Below, piece by piece: positions 6,762 through 12,882 of a stretch of DNA of 12,882 nt. Every line of letters starts with the position of its first letter. The stretch's first letter is position 1. Under the pieces are notes generated by a model. That model saw only the letters and a list, made by a program, of their open reading frames with translations, was not told where the DNA came from and made no database searches. Made by a program: the position numbers and the translations under genes. The stretch is from an uncultured Chloroflexota bacterium (lineage in GTDB: Bacteria; Chloroflexota; Anaerolineae; Aggregatilineales; Phototrophicaceae), in NCBI GenBank assembly GCA_903904765.1, contig CAIVEA010000888.1:1-12882 (forward strand). The letters run 5' to 3'.

Positions 6762-6777
6762 GAGGGGTGGGTGAATG

Positions 6778-7542
6778 CTACAGAATTTGCGACAGGAACA
6801 ACTTGGTGCGTGGGTGCTGCGCTTCCTCAAAGAAGTATTGCGGCGTACCCTGTTCCACGATGCGCCCCTGATCGAAGAAAATAATACGATCCGCCACTTC
6901 ACGGGCGAAGCCCATTTCGTGTGTCACCACCAGCATCGTCATGCCCGAACGCGCCAGTTCCTTCATCACGTCCAGCACTTCTTTAATCATTTCGGGGTCG
7001 AGCGCCGAAGTCGGCTCATCGAACAACATGATCTTAGGCTCCATCGCCAGCGCACGGGCGATGGCGACGCGCTGCTGTTGCCCGCCCGAAAGCTGCCCCG
7101 GATACTTGTTGGCCTGTTCGGGGATGCCCACGCGCTCCAGCAGTTCGCGGGCTTTCGTTTCGGCTTTGTCTTTCGGCCAACCACGTACTTTGGTCGGCGC
7201 GAGGGTGATGTTCTCCAGCACTGTTTTGTGCGGGAACAGGTTGAACTGCTGGAACACCATGCCGATTTCGCGGCGGATGGCAGCGATGTTGCGGACATCA
7301 TTTCCTAGTTCGATTCCATCCACGATGATCTGCCCATCCTGATGTTCTTCCAGACGGTTGATGCAGCGGATGAAGGTGGATTTGCCCGACCCCGAAGGGC
7401 CGATGACCACCACCACTTCCTGCGGCGCAACATCTACCGTGATGTCGCGCAGGACGTGAAATTCACCGAACCACTTGTTCACGCCCTTGCAGCGAATGAT
7501 CGGTTCGCTGGTGGACGGGGTTACTTTGTTCGTGTCTGACAT
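6778..7542 (-). CDS. aapP: Polar amino-acid ABC transporter ATP-binding protein (AapP/GlnQ-like)
   Basis: The 254-residue product is the ATPase that drives the importer encoded upstream. All motifs are present: Walker [10 protein letters not shown] (48-56), Q-loop glutamine near residue 98 in MVFQQFNLF, signature [15 protein letters not shown] (151-165), Walker [13 protein letters not shown] (171-182, Asp175 and Glu176) and the switch His208 in VTHEM. Length and motif wording are typical of the GlnQ/AapP/BztD/HisP subfamily. It is the last gene of the minus-strand operon, 62 nt after the permease stop. Start is ATG with a modest AAGG site upstream; stop is TAG. The aap name reflects the operon order and permease type; glnQ would be an equally common label. 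Confidence 0.95.
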   Translation of the reverse strand: MSDTNKVTPSTSEPIIRCKGVNKWFGEFHVLRDITVDVAPQEVVVVIGPSGSGKSTFIRCINRLEEHQDGQIIVDGIELGNDVRNIAAIRREIGMVFQQFNLFPHKTVLENITLAPTKVRGWPKDKAETKARELLERVGIPEQANKYPGQLSGGQQQRVAIARALAMEPKIMLFDEPTSALDPEMIKEVLDVMKELARSGMTMLVVTHEMGFAREVADRIIFFDQGRIVEQGTPQYFFEEAQHPRTKLFLSQIL

Positions 7543-7604
7543 ATCTCGACCTTATCCCTATCCCATAAATAGTATGTTCAGTTTAGCGCGAAATCGAACA
7601 CACG

Positions 7605-8237
7605 CTAGATTTTGCGTGCCAGCGCCCGCCCCGCGCCGCTGCTTTCGATGCGGCGGCTGATGCTGGCGATGAAATAGCTGATGCTGAAATAGCAAATGAT
7701 GAGGAATACGTACACCTCGCGCCGCAGGCCGAGGAACTCGGTCTGTGCGATCACGTTATCCGCCATGCCGGACAAATCCAGCAGGCCGACCACCGCCACC
7801 AGCGACGTATCCTTGAACAATGAGATGAACTGTCCCACCAGAGCCGGGATGACCGCCCGTAGCGCCTGTGGCAGCGTGATGTGCAGGGTGATTTGCAAGC
7901 CGCTGAGTCCCAACGCACGCGCCGCTTCTTCCTGCCCGTGCGGGACAGATTGCAGGCCGCCGCGCACGTTCTCGGCGAGGTAGGCCGCGCTGAACAACAC
8001 CACCGCCACCATCGCTCGGATGGCATTCGGCATTTCCGCCAGTCCCGGGTCCACCAGTGGGACGAGTAGTTGCGTCATGAATAGCACAGTGATGAGGGGA
8101 ACACCGCGCACGGTTTCGATGTATATAGTGCAAAACCCGCTGATGACAGGCAGGCTGCTGCGCCGTCCCAGCGCCAGCGCCACGCCAATCGGGAATGAGC
8201 CGATGATACCGACCACCGTCAGCATCATGGTCAGCAA
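7605..8237 (-). CDS. aapM: Amino-acid ABC transporter permease (AapM-like), C-terminal core domain split off by an in-frame stop
   Basis: This 210-residue frame from a TTG at 8235-8237 encodes the core BPD_transp_1 permease domain. It has membrane segments at about residues 3-24, 33-60, 75-90, 128-160 and 175-192. The ATPase-docking EAA loop is intact (GQEEAARALGLSGLQITLHI, then TLPQALRAVIP, 101-131), as are family stretches RGVPLITVLFM and SLFKDTSLVAVVG. It is in the same frame as the upstream fragment (8247-9992); only a TGA at 8247-8249 separates them, at the position where AapM proteins carry Trp in WGGLL. A GAGG sequence lies 7 nt before the TTG, so re-initiation is conceivable. Alone it keeps the whole first core helix, so a functional split permease is possible; a disrupted gene or base-call error is equally possible. 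Stop is TAG. Confidence 0.85.
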   Translation of the reverse strand: MLTMMLTVVGIIGSFPIGVALALGRRSSLPVISGFCTIYIETVRGVPLITVLFMTQLLVPLVDPGLAEMPNAIRAMVAVVLFSAAYLAENVRGGLQSVPHGQEEAARALGLSGLQITLHITLPQALRAVIPALVGQFISLFKDTSLVAVVGLLDLSGMADNVIAQTEFLGLRREVYVFLIICYFSISYFIASISRRIESSGAGRALARKI

Positions 8238-8246
8238 CAGGCCGCC

Positions 8247-8249
8247 TCA
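8247..8249 (-). other. In-frame TGA interrupting the aapM reading frame
   Basis: The minus strand reads ACG GCG CGT TGA GGC GGC CTG TTG CTG ACC. Replacing TGA by TGG gives TARWGGLLLT, the conserved opening of the core permease domain. The frame has no other stop from 9992 to 7607. RIO kinase, histidine kinase and peptidase genes in this window end in TGA, so the codon works as a stop here. A single G-to-A change accounts for it. Confidence 0.85.
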
Positions 8250-9992
8250 ACGCGCCGTATCGGTCAGCGGCAGCCAATTTGCCAGCGGTTCGGTCAGTAA
8301 GCTCATCGCCAGCAGGCACAGCCCGATGCCGGCTGCTGACGCGATCAAGCCGACACCTGCCCGCCGCTGGCTGACGCTGTTGCGTGCCTGCCAGCCTTGA
8401 TAGGCTATGGTCATCCCTAGCAGGATGCGAATCAGGCTTCCTGTCAGCCCGTTCATATCCACCACCAGCGGCAGCGCCACTAGCACCAGCACCCACCCAG
8501 AGGGGCGTTGCGTGTACAGCGCCGCGTGATACAGGTAGCTCAACCATGCGCCGAGGAATACCCAGCTGAGGATGTTATGCGTACTATCCGGCGTGAGGCC
8601 GGAAACCATCAAGAACATGATGAACGGCAGCGCAATCAGCAGCCACGAAGCCGCCCGTTTGGAGATGCGGCGCGGGGCTTCACGCGGGGCGAAGCGCCGA
8701 TCCGCCTGCCGTGCCAGCGCGTAGCCGATGAAAAACGCCGCGAACACGAACAGCAGCGGCAGATTGATCTGGTCGAGGAACGGGCCAGCGAACAGGCTGA
8801 AGTATTCGCCCACGCTGCGGCTGCCGCGATAGGGCAGATCAATCGTGTTGGCAATCGGGATTGGTTTGCCGTCAGCCTGCGGGCGTTCGACCTGAATCAT
8901 AAAGCCATCGGTCATGCGGCTGTATTGCGACACCCGCGAACTGCCGCTGCTGCTGCCTGATCCGGTGTTCGCACCGCTGAAATTCAAACTGCGTTCCAGC
9001 AACGGGTACAGGCCACTCGCTCGCAAGATGGCCGCCGTCGTTTTATTCTTGTTCCCCTCGATCTGCTTTTCGAGGATGTACCAACCGTCGGCGGGGATGG
9101 TTACACTCAGGGGTTCGGCGTTATCCACCGAGAGCGCCGCTTCGCCCAGCACTTCGCCGTCCGTCGTCAGAATGCGGATAGTGACCGGGGCGCTGTTCAG
9201 CTTGTAGGTGTCCAGCGGTGAGTCCGGGATTTCCAGCTTGTCGCGTTCCTTCGTCAGGCGGTCACGCTGATTCTGCGTAAGCGTGTCGCCCGCCAGCAGT
9301 GCGTCAATCTCGCTCATGCGGGTGGTGTTGTTCAGGCGTGTGCTGGATTGGTTACGAAGTTGATTGGCGGAATCGTCCACGAAGCCCGCCAGACCGGAGA
9401 GGGCGGCATCATCGGCGCTCAGATCGGCGGTGAGGCTGATCGTCACGGTTTCGCCTGTGCGGGCGATGAATGCCAGCGATGGTTGCGGGATGAGCGTATC
9501 GCTCCCCGCTGCGATTTCGGCCTTACCCGCTGCCAGATAGGTCACAGGCATGGGCGATAAGCTGTGAATCAGCGGTGGTAGAGCGAACAGCAGCACCACC
9601 AGTACCAGAATGCCGATGGCGTAGCGGCGGCTGAGGCTGGCCCATGCCGCCAGCGCGATTCCACCCGCCAGCTCCACCAGCAGCACGAGCGCGGTGATGC
9701 GCCATTCGGCTTCCAATTCGTAGCGACCTAGCATGTACAGCCGGAAATTGAACAGGATGGCGAACCAGTTGGCCTCGCCCGTAATCCATGCTGCGAACGA
9801 CACGATCACGCCCACAATGAGCGTCACGCCCAGTAGCGTGAGCAGTGTATCGAACCACGAATTGAACAGGTTGCGCCGCGCCCATCCCAGCGCCCCGACA
9901 GCCAGCAGCGGCGGCGGTTTGATGGGCGGATCGTCGTAGTTTACAACGGGCGCGAAGATTTTGAGGGGACGGGGGTCGGTGGATGTGGACAT
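8247..9992 (-). CDS. aapM: Amino-acid ABC transporter permease (AapM-like), N-terminal part with large extracytoplasmic insert, ends at in-frame TGA
   Basis: The 581-residue frame is the N-terminal portion of an AapM/BztC-type permease. The stretch NSWFDTLLTLLGVTLIVGV (44-62) and the AWITGEANWFAIL...LGRYELEAEWRI region (68-99) match the family's first helix and following conserved block. Helices follow near 100-118 and 124-142. Residues about 146-405 form a polar, beta-rich extracytoplasmic region with a Ser/Gly linker (339-352), which ordinary AapM proteins lack. Further helices lie near 409-426, 447-466, 473-490, 498-512 and 546-566. It ends PLTDTAR then TGA, where Trp is expected, and the frame continues into the core domain (7605-8237). 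Joined, the protein would be about 795 residues against roughly 400 for proteobacterial AapM. The start ATG sits 3 nt after the aapQ stop with a GAGGT site, so the two are coupled. Confidence 0.85.
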   Translation of the reverse strand: MSTSTDPRPLKIFAPVVNYDDPPIKPPPLLAVGALGWARRNLFNSWFDTLLTLLGVTLIVGVIVSFAAWITGEANWFAILFNFRLYMLGRYELEAEWRITALVLLVELAGGIALAAWASLSRRYAIGILVLVVLLFALPPLIHSLSPMPVTYLAAGKAEIAAGSDTLIPQPSLAFIARTGETVTISLTADLSADDAALSGLAGFVDDSANQLRNQSSTRLNNTTRMSEIDALLAGDTLTQNQRDRLTKERDKLEIPDSPLDTYKLNSAPVTIRILTTDGEVLGEAALSVDNAEPLSVTIPADGWYILEKQIEGNKNKTTAAILRASGLYPLLERSLNFSGANTGSGSSSGSSRVSQYSRMTDGFMIQVERPQADGKPIPIANTIDLPYRGSRSVGEYFSLFAGPFLDQINLPLLFVFAAFFIGYALARQADRRFAPREAPRRISKRAASWLLIALPFIMFLMVSGLTPDSTHNILSWVFLGAWLSYLYHAALYTQRPSGWVLVLVALPLVVDMNGLTGSLIRILLGMTIAYQGWQARNSVSQRRAGVGLIASAAGIGLCLLAMSLLTEPLANWLPLTDTAR

Positions 9993-9995
9993 CGT

Positions 9996-11678
9996 TTACC
10001 TCGTCACCAGTTTGAAGCGGCGGTTGAAGGTGTTGGTCGCCACCGAAATGAGCAGGCTGATAATCAGGTAGAAGATCATCAGCATCGTAATGCCTGTGAC
10101 TGACTGCCCGGACTGATTCATGATGGTGGTGGTGATGAGTACCACATCCGGGTAGGCAATCGCCGTCGCCAAGCTGGAGTTTTTGGAGAGGTTCAAATAC
10201 TGGTTGCCGAGGGGTGGGATAATCACGCGCAGGGCTTGTGGCAGGATAATCAAGCGCAGCGTTTGCGGTGTGGTCAGCCCCAACGCCCGTGCTGCTTCGA
10301 TCTGTCCGCGTGGCACAGCCAGAATGCCGGCGCGCACGATCTCCGCGATGAAGGTCGAAGTGTACACCACCAGCCCCAGCAGCAACGCCATAAATTCCGG
10401 CGTGACTTCGCTGCCACTCAGGAAGCCCGTCACCAGTCCGGCACGGTTCACCTTTTGTTGCGGCAGCATGATGAGCAGCGGTTGTGTGCTGTAAAGCTGT
10501 TCGTCCGCTTCGGTCAGCAAGCCCTGTCCCCGCGCTTCGCTGAGATTCATCATGACGGTTGCGCCGTCTTGCTGCACCGGAACGGTGGTCGGGCTAGGCT
10601 CCATGCCCACCGCCAGCCAGCCGACCAGCGCGAAACCGGCAATCGCCAGCAGGCCGTACCAGCCTCGCGGGAAGGGGCGGCCTGTCGTTTCGGTCAACCG
10701 TCCCAGATACACCCACAGCATCCCCGCCAGCGCCATACCCACGCCCACGAATGCCAGCCATTCGGCCATGCGTGCTGTGGGCAAAATTTCTGGGAACACG
10801 AAACCGCGCACGGTGATGAACACCGCCGGATACAATTCCATTCGCAGGCCGCCCTGCGGCATGATGCCCGTGCAGAAGAGCAGACCGCCCGCCAACTGCC
10901 CGCCCGCCAGACCTAGCAGCGTCCAGCGTAGCGTGGTCGGGGCGAACCATGCGCCTGCCAGCGCCAGCAGGCTGACGACGATATACACCCAGAAGACCGG
11001 GTTGCTTAGTCCGGCTCCATAAATGCCGGAGGCGACAGCGCGAAAGGCGATTTCGGTGGCGGCGATCAGGCCGATGAGCGTCCCGGTCAGCGCGGCGCGT
11101 TTGGGTGCGCTGGGCAGCAAATGCCCGACGTTCCAGCGCAACGCAATGAACAGGATGCCGTACAGGAACAAACGAAAGGGGAGGGTGCTAATGCCTTCGG
11201 TGGGGAAGGTGATGGGCTTCGTGAAGGGCGGAAGCGACAGCATCACGATGAAATACCACACGAAAAGCTGCACCAGCATCGGGGTATTCCGCAATAATTC
11301 CACGTACACCCGCGCAATCGTCCGCACCAGCCAGTTCGAGCTGAGCAGGAAAATGCCCATCAGCACGCCGACGATAGTGGTCAGCACAAGGCCAACGGAG
11401 ATGACGCGCAGCGAATTTTCCACGCCCACCTGAAACGCTACCCAGTAATTTTTGTCGGACGTGTACCAATAGGGCGCGTTGCTAATATCAAAACCGGCAC
11501 GTTGCTGTAAGAAAGAAAAATTCGGTGTGAGATTTTTAGCCGCGAGGGACGTAATGATGGCGGACATCACGGCTGCGACCAACGCCACAATCACGAACAC
11601 GAACACAATCTGTCCGAGGGCTTGCAGCACACGGGTATCACGCAAAAAAGCGGGGATCACGCTGCGATTTGTGGACAT
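9996..11678 (-). CDS. aapQ: Amino-acid ABC transporter permease (AapQ-like), enlarged
   Basis: The 560-residue product is the first of two membrane subunits of the importer. The N-terminal part matches AapQ/BztB: a helix near 22-45, the conserved NFSFLQQRAGFDI block (53-65), helices near 87-112, then ELLRNTPMLVQLFVWYF (127-143). The C-terminal part holds PEFMALLLGLVVYTSTFIAEIVRAG (427-451) and the EAA loop that docks the ATPase (GQIEAARALGLTTPQTLRLI then ILPQALRVIIPPLGNQYLNL, 458-497). Between them, residues about 155-425 form a long segment with five or six extra hydrophobic helices, bigger than the corresponding insertion in the proteobacterial proteins (about 400 residues in all). Start is ATG with a GAGGT site close by; stop is TAA, 3 nt before the aapM start. 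Confidence 0.92.
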   Translation of the reverse strand: MSTNRSVIPAFLRDTRVLQALGQIVFVFVIVALVAAVMSAIITSLAAKNLTPNFSFLQQRAGFDISNAPYWYTSDKNYWVAFQVGVENSLRVISVGLVLTTIVGVLMGIFLLSSNWLVRTIARVYVELLRNTPMLVQLFVWYFIVMLSLPPFTKPITFPTEGISTLPFRLFLYGILFIALRWNVGHLLPSAPKRAALTGTLIGLIAATEIAFRAVASGIYGAGLSNPVFWVYIVVSLLALAGAWFAPTTLRWTLLGLAGGQLAGGLLFCTGIMPQGGLRMELYPAVFITVRGFVFPEILPTARMAEWLAFVGVGMALAGMLWVYLGRLTETTGRPFPRGWYGLLAIAGFALVGWLAVGMEPSPTTVPVQQDGATVMMNLSEARGQGLLTEADEQLYSTQPLLIMLPQQKVNRAGLVTGFLSGSEVTPEFMALLLGLVVYTSTFIAEIVRAGILAVPRGQIEAARALGLTTPQTLRLIILPQALRVIIPPLGNQYLNLSKNSSLATAIAYPDVVLITTTIMNQSGQSVTGITMLMIFYLIISLLISVATNTFNRRFKLVTR

Positions 11679-11706
11679 CTGACCTCGTTCTGGTATGTGT
11701 AACCAA

Positions 11707-11736
11707 CAGGGGCAGGCTATCTAGCGCCCGCCCCTG
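11707..11736 (-). promoter_or_regulatory. Strong intercistronic hairpin between aapJ and aapQ
   Basis: On the minus-strand RNA, CAGGGGCGGGC (11726-11736) pairs with GCCTGCCCCTG (11707-11717) as an 11-pair stem with one G-U pair and an 8-nt loop. It lies between the binding-protein stop and the permease start. Such structures after binding-protein genes commonly stabilise the upstream message or partly stop transcription, keeping the binding protein in excess; that role is inferred here from position. Confidence 0.55.
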
Positions 11737-11782
11737 CTGCTTTCCGTTTCACCCTGAAGTCATCTTCATGGGCGAATATCAG

Positions 11783-11805
11783 GCGGCAGAGCAGCGCCCT
11801 GCCGC
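11783..11805 (-). promoter_or_regulatory. Second hairpin directly after aapJ
   Basis: GCGGCAG (11783-11789) and CTGCCGC (11799-11805) form a seven-pair perfect stem with a 9-nt loop, starting 11 nt beyond the aapJ stop. Together with the hairpin at 11707-11736 it makes a tandem structure in the 138-nt gap. Confidence 0.45.
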
Positions 11806-11816
11806 GATCATCCGGT

Positions 11817-12860
11817 TTAGCGGAAAGGCGGCGAGTACATCAGGCCGCCGTCCGTCCACAGCGCATTCAGACCGCGAGTCAGACCAAAACGGGTGTCCGG
11901 GCCGATGTTGCGATCGAAAATTTCGCCGTAGTTGCCCACCTGACGGATCACTGTCACCACATAGTCCTTGGCGATGCCGTACAGCGTCCCGCCGGGGTTG
12001 TCGCCCTGACCGAGGAAGCGCTGAATTTCCGGCACATCGCTGGTCAGGAATTCGTCAACGTTCTGGCTGGTGATGCCATATTCTTCCGCCTGAATCAGCG
12101 CGAACACCGTCCAGCGCACAATGTCAGCGAACTGCGGGTCGGACTGGGGCGACAGCGGGGTGAGGGGTTCTTTGCTCAGGGTTTCATCCAGAATGGTGAA
12201 CTGGCTGGGATCATCCGCCGAAGCGCGATAAGCTGCCACACCGCTTTTGTCGGTGGTGAAGGCATCGCAACGGCCTTCCACGAAGGCTTCCCACGTCGGG
12301 TCGGCATCCGCGAACACCGCCGGAGTGTAGGTCAGGCCACGCGCTTTGAATGCATCGGCCAGATTCAGTTCGGTGGTCGTACCACTCTGTACGCAAATGG
12401 TCGTCCCATCCAGTTCTTCGAGGGTGGTGATGCCGCTGTCAGTGCGGACGGCCAGACCCTGACCATCGTAGAAGGTGGTCGGGCCGAAGGTCGCGCCCCA
12501 CGTAGCATCACGGCTGAATGTCCACGTCGTGTTGCGGGACATCATATCCACTTCTTCGGACTGAATGGCGGCCTGACGCGAAGCAGCGTCCAGCGGCTTG
12601 AATTCGACCTTGGTCGCATCGCCCAGAATAGCGGCGGCAACGGCGCGGCAAATGTCCACATCGAAGCCTTCATATTCGCCAGCATCGTTCACGAAACCGA
12701 AGCCCGCCAGACCCGGATGTACACCGCAGATCAGCGAACCGCGATCCAGAATACGCTGGGTGATCGGCCCCACCTGCACGGCATCCTGAGCGCCAACCAC
12801 GCCCACGACACCCAGCAGGAGCACTGCCAGCACTGCCAACATCATCGTGCGTTTCATCAT
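11817..12860 (-). CDS. aapJ: Polar amino-acid ABC transporter substrate-binding protein (AapJ/BztA-like)
   Basis: The 347-residue product captures general L-amino acids outside the membrane and delivers them to the AapQ/AapM channel. Residues 1-24 are a signal peptide (MMKRTMM, a hydrophobic core, VVGAQDA) without a lipobox cysteine. The mature protein has the SBP_bac_3 family features in the AapJ wording: LICGVHPGLAGFGFVND (43-59), EGFDVDICRAVAAAILGD (64-81), RNTTWTFSRDATWG (109-122), CVQSGTTTELNLADAF (156-171), GRCDAFTTDKSGVAAYR (196-212), and YVVTVIRQVGNYGEIFDRN near the C-terminus. Length is normal for the family. It is the first gene of the operon; the promoter lies beyond the right edge. 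A GAGGAG site 8 nt before the first of two adjacent ATG codons supports the start. Stop is TAA. Confidence 0.95.
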   Translation of the reverse strand: MMKRTMMLAVLAVLLLGVVGVVGAQDAVQVGPITQRILDRGSLICGVHPGLAGFGFVNDAGEYEGFDVDICRAVAAAILGDATKVEFKPLDAASRQAAIQSEEVDMMSRNTTWTFSRDATWGATFGPTTFYDGQGLAVRTDSGITTLEELDGTTICVQSGTTTELNLADAFKARGLTYTPAVFADADPTWEAFVEGRCDAFTTDKSGVAAYRASADDPSQFTILDETLSKEPLTPLSPQSDPQFADIVRWTVFALIQAEEYGITSQNVDEFLTSDVPEIQRFLGQGDNPGGTLYGIAKDYVVTVIRQVGNYGEIFDRNIGPDTRFGLTRGLNALWTDGGLMYSPPFR

Positions 12861-12868
12861 ATAACCCT

Positions 12869-12874
12869 CTCCTC
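12869..12874 (-). promoter_or_regulatory. Shine-Dalgarno site of aapJ
   Basis: The minus strand reads GAGGAG with 8 nt to the ATG at 12860. This is a strong site, fitting a highly expressed binding protein, and it favours the first of two tandem ATG codons. Confidence 0.65.
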
Positions 12875-12882
12875 TGTCATCA

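Noticed and set aside
6657..6884. Plus-strand ORF of 75 codons with a GAAAGGAG upstream
   Set aside because: It runs through both intergenic hairpins and into the antisense of the ATPase gene, its spacing from the purine-rich site is long, and its product is low in recognisable features.
7756..8547. Minus-strand ORF of 263 codons overlapping the aapM break
   Set aside because: It is in another frame from both permease fragments, has a Gly/Arg/His-rich shadow composition, and does not bridge the fragments with any family motif. The break is a stop in the same frame, so a frameshift is not needed.
7605..9992. TGA reassigned to tryptophan across the genome
   Set aside because: The RIO kinase, histidine kinase and M28 peptidase all end at the expected place with TGA, and the other genes here use TGG for Trp without in-frame TGA, so only one gene shows the anomaly.

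Overview
The window reads as chromosomal DNA of a free-living, moderately GC-rich bacterium. The gene families (an Aap/Bzt-type amino-acid ABC operon with enlarged permeases, a bacterial RIO kinase, an M28 lipoprotein peptidase, an SGNH hydrolase) suggest Chloroflexota, perhaps Anaerolineae-like. That lineage call is an inference from protein style only. No tRNA, rRNA, CRISPR array, transposase or phage gene was recognised.

Layout. Positions 1-495 (minus) hold the first 165 codons of a family 5 (Dpp/Opp-like) solute-binding protein cut by the window edge, with its own promoter and ribosome binding site. Positions 693-1730 (minus) encode a RIO-type kinase starting at TTG. Upstream of it lies a leader of about 310 nt with a near-consensus sigma-70 promoter, a 20-codon ORF with a strong Shine-Dalgarno site, and several small hairpins. 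Positions 2103-3824 (minus) encode a membrane PAS histidine kinase with no response regulator beside it. A divergent intergenic region then leads to two plus-strand genes overlapping by ATGA: an M28 zinc peptidase lipoprotein (4075-5442), apparently on a nearly leaderless message, and an SGNH hydrolase (5439-6605). A 172-nt convergent gap holds two strong hairpins.

Positions 6778-12860 (minus) are one operon for a polar amino-acid ABC importer. In transcription order it has AapJ-like binding protein, AapQ-like permease, AapM-like permease and AapP/GlnQ-like ATPase. AapJ captures substrate outside the membrane, AapQ and AapM form the channel, and AapP powers it. Two strong hairpins follow aapJ.

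Most notable: the aapM reading frame is interrupted by one in-frame TGA exactly where the family has Trp (the Trp-Gly-Gly at the start of the core permease domain), while the frame stays open on both sides. TGA also ends the kinase, histidine kinase and peptidase genes, so a general reassignment is unlikely. A recent nonsense mutation, sequencing error, readthrough, or split translation by re-initiation at the TTG four codons later are the options. The same permease carries an extracytoplasmic insert of about 260 residues not present in the proteobacterial AapM I know.
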